A DNA stretch of 64,000 nt. Origin: Streptomyces spororaveus. GTDB lineage: Bacteria > Actinomycetota > Actinomycetes > Streptomycetales > Streptomycetaceae. The number at the start of each line of letters is the position of its first letter. Position 1 is the first letter of the stretch. Positions 1 to 7,492 of the stretch are shown here, piece after piece. The stretch is taken from assembly GCF_016755875.1 (NCBI RefSeq), contig NZ_BNED01000005.1:620001-684000 (forward strand), given 5' to 3'. Below the pieces are notes generated by a model. That model was given only the letters and a program-made list of their open reading frames with translations. It made no database searches and was not told the origin of the DNA. Both the position numbers and the translations under genes were made by a program.

Positions 1-1546
1 AGCGGAGCGCGATCAGCGCTGCCATCAGGCAGAATCCCGCGCCGATCCAGGTGGCGGTCTGCATCGCGGCCAGGAAGGAGTCCTTCGCGTGAGCCGCCGC
101 CGCGGCGAGCGCCTGGGGGTCGTGGCCGGTGGACCCCAGGTGGGCCAGCCGCAGCAGTGTGCTGCCCAGCGAGTTCGTCTCGGCGGCCTGCTGCGTGTGG
201 GAGAAGAGGCCGCCGCCGTCCCCGAACCGGTCGCGGTACACGACACCGAGAACGGCACCCAGTACGGCGACGCCCAGTGCCGAGCCCAGATGGCGCACGG
301 TGTTGACCACGGCCGACCCCGCGCCGGCCTTGGCGTCGGGCACCACGGCCAGGGCGACCGCCATCGCCGGGGAGAGCGTCAGTCCGAAGCCCGCGCCGAA
401 GACGACCTGGGTGAGCTCGACGATCCACACGGGGGTGTGTTCGCCCAGCCCGGAGACCGCGAGGCACCCGGCTCCCATCGCCGCCATCCCCACGGCGACG
501 GTCGCCGACGGCCCCATCCGGTCGGCCAGCCGGGAGCTCTTCGCGCCGGCGACCGTCGTCCCGACCGCGTAGGCCAGGGTCAGCAGTCCGGCCTCGACCG
601 GGGAATTTCCGCGCACCTGCTGCAGGTAGAAGGTGAGGATGAAGCCGACGCCCATGGCCACGAAGAACGAGCAGGCCAGTACGCCGGAGCCGGCCGTGAA
701 GCGTGCGCTGCGGAAGAGTTCGGGATCGATGGACGGGTTGTCGCTGCGGCGTTCCACCAGGATCAGGACGACCAGGAGCACCAGCCCTGCGGCGATCGGT
801 CCGGCCACCCCGGGGGCGATCCAGCTTCCGCCCTCGCCCCCGGCGATGATCCCGTACACCAGGGACCCCACGGCGAGAATGGACAGCAGCATCCCCGGGA
901 GGTCGAGCGGCACCGGGTGCTCCGCCCGGCGCTGCGGTACGAGCCAGACGATCAGAACGATCGCCACGAGGGCCAGGGGCACATTGACCAACAGTGCCGA
1001 CCCCCACCAGAAGGAGGCGAGCAGCGCACCGCCCACCACCGGGCCGGCGGCGATACCGACACCGGTGGCCACCGACCAGAGCGCGATGGCCTTCGGGCGT
1101 TCCTCCGGTACGAACGCGTCGATGATCACAGCCATGCTGCAACCGGGAACGACGGCGGCGCCGAGTCCCATCAGGGCGCGCCCCATGATGAGTTGGGCGG
1201 GATCCGCGGACCAGGAGGCGAACGCGGAGGCGATCAGGAAGACCAGCAGGCCGGCGGCGAGCACCCACCGCCGCCCGAACCGGTCGCCGAGCAGCCCGGC
1301 GGTGAACAGCAGGGCGGCGAAGGTGAGGGCGTACGCGTCCATGACCCACTGCAGCTCACCGTTGGTGGCCTCCAGTGCCTGCTGGATCGGGGCGAGCGCC
1401 ACCGTGAGGATCGTGTTGTCCAAGGTGGCGACGAACATGCACAGGGACATCACGAGGAGGATCAGCCACCGGCGCGGGTGTCCGGCCGGTGCGGACGCGG
1501 GCACCGTCGGAGGGCCGGTCCTCGGCTCCGTGTCCCGGGGGGTCAT
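1..1546 (-). CDS. MFS drug exporter, DHA2 family (14-TMS type), 3' end outside window
   Basis: About 515 codons are visible and the C-terminus runs off the window. The protein starts with a polar Pro-rich tail, then the first membrane helix with the LDNTILTVALAPI pattern (motif D1 of DHA2 exporters), the LLGDRFGRR motif A between TM2 and TM3, and many hydrophobic segments. These proteins are proton-driven drug or product exporters in the cytoplasmic membrane. The chosen ATG overlaps the stop of the upstream PNPOx-like gene in an ATGA; a second ATG lies 6 bases upstream. It is the last visible gene of the biosynthetic operon, so export of, or self-resistance to, the operon product is the natural inference. 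Substrate unknown. Confidence 0.93.
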   Translation of the reverse strand, partial: MTPRDTEPRTGPPTVPASAPAGHPRRWLILLVMSLCMFVATLDNTILTVALAPIQQALEATNGELQWVMDAYALTFAALLFTAGLLGDRFGRRWVLAAGLLVFLIASAFASWSADPAQLIMGRALMGLGAAVVPGCSMAVIIDAFVPEERPKAIALWSVATGVGIAAGPVVGGALLASFWWGSALLVNVPLALVAIVLIVWLVPQRRAEHPVPLDLPGMLLSILAVGSLVYGIIAGGEGGSWIAPGVAGPIAAGLVLLVVLILVERRSDNPSIDPELFRSARFTAGSGVLACSFFVAMGVGFILTFYLQQVRGNSPVEAGLLTLAYAVGTTVAGAKSSRLADRMGPSATVAVGMAAMGAGCLAVSGLGEHTPVWIVELTQVVFGAGFGLTLSPAMAVALAVVPDAKAGAGSAVVNTVRHLGSALGVAVLGAVLGVVYRDRFGDGGGLFSHTQQAAETNSLGSTLLRLAHLGSTGHDPQALAAAAAHAKDSFLAAMQTATWIGAGFCLMAALIALR

Positions 1547-2259
1547 GGCCATAGCAGCTCCTGGGTCCACTGGGGTCGGGCACCGCCGGTGCGGCGGTAA
1601 CGCACTCTGATGTGGCGGCGGTCGGCGGCTCCCTGGAAGAACTCGACCTCGTCGGGCTCCAGCAGGTACCGCCGCCATGCGGGCACCGGCGTCCGGGGGT
1701 CGTCCGCCAGTGCGCCGCGCGCCGTCCCGTAGGCCGCGGCCAGGTCCTCGCGGCGGGCGAGGACCTCACTCTGCCGCCCGGCCAGGGCGGCGGCCCGGGC
1801 GCCCGGCGAGCGGCCGGCCAGATCCGCGGCCCCGGCGGCCGCGTCCGCCAGGGTGACCGGCCCGCGGATGCGCACCTGGCGCCCGTGGACCGGCCAGTAG
1901 GCGAGCAGCGCGGCGTGCCGGCGCCCGTCGAGCTCCTGCCCCTTCCGGCTGGTCTCCAGGGATGCGAAGTGCCAGCCCCGGGCGTCGGCGTCCGCGAGCG
2001 TCATCATCCGCGCGGAGGGGCGGCCTTCCGTGTCCGCGGTGGTCAGCGCCAGGCAGTGCGGCTCCGGACAGCCGGCCGCCGCGGCTTCCGTGAGCCACGT
2101 ACGGAACAGCGACACCGGTTCGGCGGGCAGACCGACGGGGTCGAACCCGGGGAGTGGATGGTTCCAGATCCGCAGCCCGCCGAGAAGGCGCAGGAACTCC
2201 CGGTGCGCGGCTTCCTCTGCTGCTTCCTCTGCTGCTTCGTCCGTCTCGTGTCCGGTCAT
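1543..2259 (-). CDS. Pyridoxamine 5'-phosphate oxidase-fold flavoprotein
   Basis: 238 residues. The PNPOx split-barrel core is clear: SARMMTLADADARGW, then SRKGQEL and the LAYWPVHGRQVRIRGPV strand. A C-terminal VEFFQG...R-x-RYRR segment matches the PNPOx dimerisation domain with its FMN contacts. Family members include PdxH and natural-product oxidases such as PhzG. Inside this operon a tailoring FMN oxidase is more likely than vitamin B6 synthesis, but that is inference. I chose the ATG preceded by GAAAGG 8 bases upstream rather than the GTG 24 bases earlier. An acidic Ala/Glu repeat fills residues 5-20. The stop overlaps the exporter start. Confidence 0.85.
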   Translation of the reverse strand: MTGHETDEAAEEAAEEAAHREFLRLLGGLRIWNHPLPGFDPVGLPAEPVSLFRTWLTEAAAAGCPEPHCLALTTADTEGRPSARMMTLADADARGWHFASLETSRKGQELDGRRHAALLAYWPVHGRQVRIRGPVTLADAAAGAADLAGRSPGARAAALAGRQSEVLARREDLAAAYGTARGALADDPRTPVPAWRRYLLEPDEVEFFQGAADRRHIRVRYRRTGGARPQWTQELLWP

Positions 2260-2285
2260 ACGGGCGCCTTTCGACTTCGTCACGT

Positions 2286-2879
2286 CTACTTCGATGGCTG
2301 TGCTCGCGCTGCCCGGGTGCGTGGCGCGCTCGCACCGGCCGACTCGGCGAGGGCGCCGCTGTCGGCGGCCGGTTCGAGATCCACCTCGGCGACGGCGCAG
2401 AAGCCGCAGATCATCTGGTAGTAGCCGGCCGTGATCACGATCTCGACGAGTTCGCGGTCGTCGAATCCGGCGGCGGGATCGGCCGGGCCGCCCGTGCGGA
2501 CGGTCTCGCGGTCGACCACCCTCCGGGCCAGTTCGACGGCCTGCCGCCGGCTGTCGCCGAAGGCCTCGCCGAGCGCCTCGCCGCTGCGCAGGATTTCCAG
2601 TTGGAGGTCGGTGCAGCCCGCTGCTCGCGCGAGCGGTTCGTGGTGCGCGATCACGTACGCGCAGGCGTTGCGGTGCCCGACGGCGAGGATCACCAGTTCA
2701 CGCAGGTCCGCGGGAAGGGCCAGGGCGGTGAACTGAGTGATGCCCTGCTGGGCGACGGCCAGGGCCAGGTGGGGCGAGTTGAGCATGGCGCGGGTCACGT
2801 TCGGCAGCGGCCGGCCGTCGATGGCGGCGATGACGTCGTCGGGCAGGCGGGAGGGATCGGGGTAGCGGATGCGGGGCAT
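2286..2879 (-). CDS. Carboxymuconolactone decarboxylase / AhpD-like family protein
   Basis: 197 residues with the all-helical CMD/AhpD fold: LRELVILAVGHRNACAYVIA followed by HH, which carries the usual position of the family's Cys/His centre, then a second helical half with YYQMICGFCAVAEVDL. Family members are decarboxylases or peroxidase-linked reductases. The CxxC of true AhpD is not present here, although an FCAV cysteine near the C-terminus is. It sits 11 bases after the degenerate KAS III and 26 bases before the PNPOx-like gene, so it belongs to the operon. Its reaction cannot be predicted; a decarboxylase, cyclase-like or redox role is possible. Confidence 0.82.
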   Translation of the reverse strand: MPRIRYPDPSRLPDDVIAAIDGRPLPNVTRAMLNSPHLALAVAQQGITQFTALALPADLRELVILAVGHRNACAYVIAHHEPLARAAGCTDLQLEILRSGEALGEAFGDSRRQAVELARRVVDRETVRTGGPADPAAGFDDRELVEIVITAGYYQMICGFCAVAEVDLEPAADSGALAESAGASAPRTRAARAQPSK

Positions 2880-2890
2880 CGGTTGCCTGC

Positions 2891-3766
2891 CTAGAGGGTG
2901 TAGAGAGCGGTGGCGATGGTGGATCCCGCGTCGGCTGCGACGAACAGGACGGTGTCGTACGCACCGAGTCGCCCCGTTCCGGCGGCGTGGTGGTAGGCGA
3001 GGGTGAGGGCGGAGGTTCTGGGGTCGGCGTCGACTCCGTCGAGGGTGACGGCGGCGGTCGCGGGAAGCCCGAGCCCTTCGGCGATGCCGATACCGAAGCC
3101 CGGTGTGGGCAGCGAGGTGACGAGCAGCGTCCGTTCGGGATCGGCGCCGTCCTCGCGCAGTCGTGCGGCGGCCGCGTCGACCGCCCGGGTGGTGAGGGCG
3201 GGCACGTCGAGGTCCTGCTCGATGGTCACCGTGCGGCGCCCCTCCGTCCCCATGGTGTCCAGATCCAGGTACCCCCGCCGCTGGACGGGGTGCGCGCGGT
3301 CGGAGTCGAGGGTCACCCGGCCGAATCCCCGGCCGCTGTCGCTCAGGGTGAGCAGTGCGGCGCCGCCCGCCTCGGCGTACGGGAACGCGGGGTGGGGCCG
3401 GCCGCCGGGATGGCCGTCCGCGGCCACAACGAGCATGTTCCGCGGACCACCGGGCACGAGGAACGCCTGGGCGAGCTGAACCGCGGTCAGGAACCCGCAG
3501 TCACCGTTCATCAGGTCGAAGGAGAAACCGGTGAAGGGGTCGCGGGTCAGCAGGTAGTCCGGGCGCATGCCGATCGCCTCCTGGACCAGGGCGGCCAGGG
3601 CCGGTTCGACGACGTTGTCCTCCCGGTAGAGGCCGACATGGACGAGCATGTGCAGGTCCGACGGTTCGAGCTCGGCCGCCGCCAGGCACTGCCGGGCGGC
3701 GTCGACCGCGCGCGTGAACGCCCCGGTGGCCGCGGAGGCGGCGGTCGCGGTGATGGTGACGGACAT
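2891..3766 (-). CDS. Degenerate ketoacyl-ACP synthase III-like protein (PqsB-like partner)
   Basis: 291 residues, thiolase fold, shorter than normal KAS III (about 320-350). The nucleophile elbow keeps a cysteine (NGDCGFLT, about Cys90). Where FabH has AHQAN this protein has TSLPT, and the NTSAAS asparagine region reads DADPRTSA, so His and Asn of the catalytic triad are missing. It lies one base downstream of a complete KAS III of 352 residues. Size and gene order recall the PqsB (about 283) and PqsC (about 348) heterodimer of Pseudomonas quinolone synthesis. I infer a structural or modulating subunit of a heterodimeric condensing enzyme. It could also be an acyltransferase that uses only the cysteine. 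Confidence 0.75.
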   Translation of the reverse strand: MSVTITATAASAATGAFTRAVDAARQCLAAAELEPSDLHMLVHVGLYREDNVVEPALAALVQEAIGMRPDYLLTRDPFTGFSFDLMNGDCGFLTAVQLAQAFLVPGGPRNMLVVAADGHPGGRPHPAFPYAEAGGAALLTLSDSGRGFGRVTLDSDRAHPVQRRGYLDLDTMGTEGRRTVTIEQDLDVPALTTRAVDAAAARLREDGADPERTLLVTSLPTPGFGIGIAEGLGLPATAAVTLDGVDADPRTSALTLAYHHAAGTGRLGAYDTVLFVAADAGSTIATALYTL

Positions 3767-3767
3767 G

Positions 3768-4826
3768 TCAGACCTTCGTGTGGGTGATCGTGGTGGACAG
3801 GTGCCCGATCACGATGCCGGACCCGCTGGGCGCGAAGGCGATCGTGTCGCCCGGCGAGATCGTCCCCCGCCGGAAGTGCTCGTAGAACGTGAGCAGTTGG
3901 GAGGTCGAGCCGGTGTTCCCGAAGTCCTGCACGATGGCCGGCGCCTCGGGCGACGTCGGGTGGAAGATCCCCTCGGCCATGGCGTGGACCCGTTCGACGA
4001 ACTGCACGGAGTTCTGGTGGTAGATGGAATGGGCGAAGCCCGGGTCGGCGGGGGTCCGGCCCGCACGCGCGTGGACGTCCTCCGTGAGGCTGACACCGAT
4101 CTGCATACGCTCCGAGGCCTGCTGGCGGGCGCTGTCGGTGTGCATGACCAGACCTGCCGTCTCGTCGCTGGGCATCGCCTTGCACAAGGACGCGTACGCC
4201 GCGGAGGTGGTCATCTCGAAGGCGTGGATGCGGTCGGCCGCGTCCGTCGAGCCGTCCACGATGACCGCCATTCCGGCGTCGCCGACGGTGAGCGAGGCCA
4301 GTTGCAGGTCCCGCAGGCCGGCGATCTCCTGCCGGGCGCTGCCGGTGATCAGGGAGGCGTGCTCCCCGCTCACGACCATGCCCCGGCGGATCGTCCCGGC
4401 CTTGATCATGCGGTCGAGGAGCAGGATCCCGGTGAACATGCCGGCGCAGGCGTTGCTCACGTCGAAGCAGGTGGCGGCCGTCGAACCGATCTCCCGGGCG
4501 ATGACCGAGGCGACCGACGGTTCGAAGGACAGACGCCGGCGCTCGTCCGAACGGAAGATCGCCGAGGAGATCACCACGTCCAGGTCCGCCGCGTCGTAAC
4601 GGGACTTGGACAGGCAGTCCCGGGCCGCGGACAGCGCCAGCTGCTCCGCGCACTCGCCGGCGTCGACATCGCAGGCGAGCCGCCGCCGGATCCCCGTCAG
4701 CATGAGGAGGGCGCGGGCCGAGACCGGGGTGCCGGACACGACCTCCTCGGTCGTCCGCTCCAGGGACGGCAGGCACCGGCCGAAGGCCTCGAAGCGGCTG
4801 TACTCGGGGGCGTTCACCGCCGTCAT
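3768..4826 (-). CDS. 3-oxoacyl-ACP synthase III family protein, complete catalytic triad
   Basis: 352 residues. Catalytic residues can be placed: Cys127 in SNACAGM, His270 in IYHQNS and Asn304 in DFGNTGSTS. The C-terminal glycine loop FAPSGSGIVIG is typical of the fold. It is divergent from housekeeping FabH, and the region around residues 200-265 is not recognisable. Enzymes of this group condense or transfer acyl groups carried on CoA or ACP. The start overlaps the preceding ACP stop by four bases, and the truncated homologue follows after one base, so the three are probably made together. Substrate unknown; a PqsC-like head-to-head condensation or an ester-forming acyl transfer are both possible. 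Confidence 0.85.
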   Translation of the reverse strand: MTAVNAPEYSRFEAFGRCLPSLERTTEEVVSGTPVSARALLMLTGIRRRLACDVDAGECAEQLALSAARDCLSKSRYDAADLDVVISSAIFRSDERRRLSFEPSVASVIAREIGSTAATCFDVSNACAGMFTGILLLDRMIKAGTIRRGMVVSGEHASLITGSARQEIAGLRDLQLASLTVGDAGMAVIVDGSTDAADRIHAFEMTTSAAYASLCKAMPSDETAGLVMHTDSARQQASERMQIGVSLTEDVHARAGRTPADPGFAHSIYHQNSVQFVERVHAMAEGIFHPTSPEAPAIVQDFGNTGSTSQLLTFYEHFRRGTISPGDTIAFAPSGSGIVIGHLSTTITHTKV

Positions 4827-5068
4827 CGGCCGCTCCGTCCCTGTATCGCGAGCTGGACGAGGCCGCCGACGGTCTCGTCCCGGAAGTCGGCGGGCTCGAC
4901 ATCGGAGCGGAACTCGTCCTGCAGGACCATGGAGATCTCGACCTCCGCCAGCGAGTCCATCCCGAGATCGCCGAGCGAGGTGTCCGGGGTCAGGTCACCG
5001 GGTTCGACCCGCAGCGTCGTCGCGAGCAGGCGGCGTACGGAGTCGGCTAGTTGCTGTGTGTCAGACAT
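4823..5068 (-). CDS. Acyl carrier protein
   Basis: 81 residues with the standard ACP pattern: an acidic four-helix bundle and the phosphopantetheine site LGMDSLAEVE (Ser39). It is free-standing and lies between two KAS III-type genes, so it probably carries the chain used by them. Its stop overlaps the start of the 352-residue KAS III. The operon also encodes its own phosphopantetheinyl transferase, which would convert Ser39 to the holo form. Confidence 0.93.
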   Translation of the reverse strand: MSDTQQLADSVRRLLATTLRVEPGDLTPDTSLGDLGMDSLAEVEISMVLQDEFRSDVEPADFRDETVGGLVQLAIQGRSGR

Positions 5069-5134
5069 GGATCGGCCTTACGTGGTAGTTCGGTTCCCTC
5101 GTGGATCGAGCCGAGGGGAGTTCGGGGCGGGGAG

Positions 5135-6142
5135 TCAGTGGGGCAGGTCGGGCCAGGTCAGGGTGGTCGACCCCCAGGCGAGGCCGGCCCCGAAGGCGGT
5201 GAGCAGGACCCGGTCCCCCGCGCGTGCGCGGCCCGAGCGGTGCAGATGGGCCATCGCCAGCGGGATCGACGCGGCGCTGGTGTTGCCGACGAGGTCCAGG
5301 TTGACGACGCAGCGTTCCTCGGGGATGTCCAGGCGGTCCGCGACGGCGGTCAGGATCCGGACGTTGGCCTGGTGGGCCACGAGCCAGTCGACGTCCGAGG
5401 GCTGCCAGCCCGCGTCCTTGACCGCCGTCGCGCCGGAAGCGGTCATCCGCCGGACGGCGTGGGTGAACAGCTCCGGTCCGGCCATGCGCAGGTAGTGGTC
5501 GCGGTCGGCCACGACGGACGGGCCGGTCCGTGAGCGCTGGCGTGAGCCACCGGCGTCGATGCCGACCAGCCGTGTGCTGCCGCCGTCGCTGCCCAGGTCG
5601 AAGGGACCGAAGGAGCCGGTCTCGGCGCCGGAGTCGGCCTCCAGCAGCACGGCTCCGGCCCCGTCGCCGAAGAGGATCGCCGTGTTGCGGTCACCGGGAT
5701 CCACCACGGTCGACATCGCGTCGGCCCCGATCAGCAGGGCCCGGCCGAACACTCCGGCGGAGATCATGGAGGTCACCGCGGCCAGACCGGTGACGAAGCC
5801 GGAGCATGCCGCGTTCACGTCCCAGGCCGCCGCGTCGACCAGTCCCAGTTCCGCGGCGACGATGGGCGCGGTTGCCGGAATGGGGAAGTCCGGGGTGGTG
5901 GTCGCCACGACGACGGCGTCGATGCGACCGGTGGTGGAGGCGACCAGCGGCGCGGCCGCCCGCACCGCCATGTCGGAGGTGGACATACCCGGTTCCACGC
6001 GCCGGCGCTCCCGGATTCCGGTGCGCTGGACGATCCACTCCTCGGTCAGGCCCTCGGGAAGACGGGCCAGCACGTCCGTGTTGTCCACCGTACGGGAGGG
6101 CAGCCAGCCCGACAGGCCGGACAGGACCACAGGCTGCGGCAT
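5135..6142 (-). CDS. FabH-like 3-oxoacyl-ACP synthase III
   Basis: 335 residues, close to canonical FabH length. The triad is intact: Cys113 in NAACSGF, His257 in LVAHQAN and Asn287 in LVGNTSAAS; the GDGAGAVLLE and FGAGLAWG loops are also present. Such enzymes start a chain by condensing an acyl-CoA with malonyl-ACP. The likely partner is the ACP encoded 66 bases downstream. The ATG overlaps the TGA of a tiny upstream ORF (TGATG), with a GAGGGG ribosome site inside that ORF, so translation is probably coupled. It could be a duplicated housekeeping FabH recruited to the pathway, but the operon context argues for a dedicated role. Confidence 0.92.
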   Translation of the reverse strand: MPQPVVLSGLSGWLPSRTVDNTDVLARLPEGLTEEWIVQRTGIRERRRVEPGMSTSDMAVRAAAPLVASTTGRIDAVVVATTTPDFPIPATAPIVAAELGLVDAAAWDVNAACSGFVTGLAAVTSMISAGVFGRALLIGADAMSTVVDPGDRNTAILFGDGAGAVLLEADSGAETGSFGPFDLGSDGGSTRLVGIDAGGSRQRSRTGPSVVADRDHYLRMAGPELFTHAVRRMTASGATAVKDAGWQPSDVDWLVAHQANVRILTAVADRLDIPEERCVVNLDLVGNTSAASIPLAMAHLHRSGRARAGDRVLLTAFGAGLAWGSTTLTWPDLPH

Positions 6143-6231
6143 CAGTTCCCCTCGGTCCGGATACGGGGTGCGGCGGATGCCGCGCCGCATGTGCTCGGAT
6201 CGACGGCCGGAGCCGTGTTCTGCTCTGTCAT
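6142..6231 (-). CDS. 29-residue small ORF coupled to the FabH-like gene
   Basis: An ATG with an AGGA 9 bases upstream opens a 29-codon frame that ends in a TGA sharing a base with the FabH-like ATG. The peptide begins MTEQNTAPAV, has a single Cys in a PSTCGAASA stretch and ends in a charged RIRTEGN. No signal peptide and no family recognised. It sits between the phosphopantetheinyl transferase and the FabH-like gene. It may be a coupling leader for FabH translation, a functional small protein, or a chance frame. Confidence 0.45.
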   Translation of the reverse strand: MTEQNTAPAVDPSTCGAASAAPRIRTEGN

Positions 6232-6278
6232 CTGTGTGCGTCCTGCTTCTTCGTGGTGTGGGAAGGGGAGTCCGCGGC

Positions 6279-6989
6279 TCACGGTCGGAGGCGGATCCGG
6301 ATCGGGAGGGGAGAGAGGCCCGCCGGCAGGCGCAGGGCGAGGGCGCCGACATGGCCCGGCGGCACCGGAACCGCCGTGAGCCACCAGTCGCCGAGTGCCG
6401 CGGGCCGCGGCTCGGGCCGGCCGAAGCCGGGGCCCGTGCCGACGTAGGTGCGCTCCAGCCCGTCGGCCAGACCCGCCCCGGTCCCCTTGAGGTAGGCCTC
6501 CTTGCGGACCCAGCAGGTCAGCACCGCCTCGTCGCGCCGTCCCGGGGGCAGTGCGGAGACGGCCGCGCGTTCCTCGGGGTGGAGCCGGCGGAGCAGGCCG
6601 GGTCGCGGCTTGCGGCCGACGGCTTCGACGTCGACGCCGACGGGTGCGCCGGCCACGGCGATGAGGACGCGGTCACCGGTGTGGGACAGCGAGAAGTGCA
6701 CCCCGGTGCCGGTGGCGAGGGCCGGCCGGCCGTGCCGGCCACCGCAGCGGGGACATTCCTCGCGGGTGAACCCGACCTCGGCCGGAGCCAGTCCGAGCCG
6801 GCGCCCGAGGATCTGCCGCAGCCGCACATGGGCGACCAGGTAGGTGTCCCGCGCGGCGGGCGGAGCCAGTGACTCCGCCCGCCGCGCCTCCGACGCGTCC
6901 AGTACGGACTCCGCGCGCCGGGCGGCGGCGACATTGCCGGGTCCGGCGCGCAGCGACCACAGGTCGACCGTGCCGGGCGGCGGGGTCAT
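6279..6989 (-). CDS. 4'-phosphopantetheinyl transferase, Sfp type
   Basis: 236 residues. Sfp-superfamily motifs appear in order: HVRLRQILGRRLG near the N-terminus, the HFSLSHTGDRVLIAV strand, VGVDVEAVG with the Mg-binding acids, and CWVRKEAYLKGTGAGL, the WxxKEA motif. It moves phosphopantetheine from CoA to Ser of carrier proteins. Its place beside two free ACP genes implies it activates them. A CPRCGGRHG segment in the middle is usual for actinomycete members. The start overlaps the flavin reductase stop in an ATGA. Confidence 0.93.
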   Translation of the reverse strand: MTPPPGTVDLWSLRAGPGNVAAARRAESVLDASEARRAESLAPPAARDTYLVAHVRLRQILGRRLGLAPAEVGFTREECPRCGGRHGRPALATGTGVHFSLSHTGDRVLIAVAGAPVGVDVEAVGRKPRPGLLRRLHPEERAAVSALPPGRRDEAVLTCWVRKEAYLKGTGAGLADGLERTYVGTGPGFGRPEPRPAALGDWWLTAVPVPPGHVGALALRLPAGLSPLPIRIRLRP

Positions 6990-7492
6990 CCGAGGCCCCG
7001 GTAGCTTCCCCGGTGCCGGACCAGAGGCGTGCCGGCCGCGCCGTCGGCACGGGCGGCCCCGGTCACCCGGCCCACCAGAATGGTGTGGTCCCCACCGGGG
7101 TGGGTGTCGAACACCTCGCAGGTGAGGCCGGCCAGGGCGTCCCGCAGGAGCGGCACGCCCCGCTCCGTGCGGTACGGCACCCGCCGGAACCGTTCCAGCG
7201 GCGGCCCTTGGGCGAAGGCCTCGGAGACCGCCGCCGCGTCGCTCCCCAGCACGCTGATGCCGAACCGCCCGGCCTCCAGGATCAGGGCCAGGGTGCTCGA
7301 ACTCCGGTGGACACAGGCCAGCATGAGCATCGGGTCGAGCGACAGCGAGGTCACCGCGCTGCTGGTCATCCCCACCGGCCCGTCCGGGGTCATGGCGCTG
7401 AGGACCGTGACCCCGGTCGGGAGTTCGGCCAGGACCTCCCGCAGGTCCCGGGCGTGCCCGGTCTGCCCGGTGCCGGTCAGCACTCCGCCCAT
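6986..7492 (-). CDS. Flavin reductase (RutF/HpaC-like, FMN-binding split barrel)
   Basis: 168 residues. LPTGVTVLSAMTPDGPVGMT, then SLSLDPMLMLACV and FGISVLG, form the flavin reductase-like domain. Such proteins use NAD(P)H to make free reduced FMN or FAD for a partner monooxygenase. The natural partner here is the acyl-CoA-dehydrogenase-fold protein at 9474-10679, which lacks the dehydrogenase glutamate (see there). The P450 would not need it. The ATG directly follows the stop of the acyl-AMP ligase with no spacer. Confidence 0.9.
   Translation of the reverse strand: MGGVLTGTGQTGHARDLREVLAELPTGVTVLSAMTPDGPVGMTSSAVTSLSLDPMLMLACVHRSSSTLALILEAGRFGISVLGSDAAAVSEAFAQGPPLERFRRVPYRTERGVPLLRDALAGLTCEVFDTHPGGDHTILVGRVTGAARADGAAGTPLVRHRGSYRGLG

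Noticed and set aside
89..1600. Long plus-strand open frame opposite the exporter
   Set aside because: Product is Gly/Arg/His-rich with no domain. The minus strand encodes a clear MFS protein; the frame is a GC-rich shadow.
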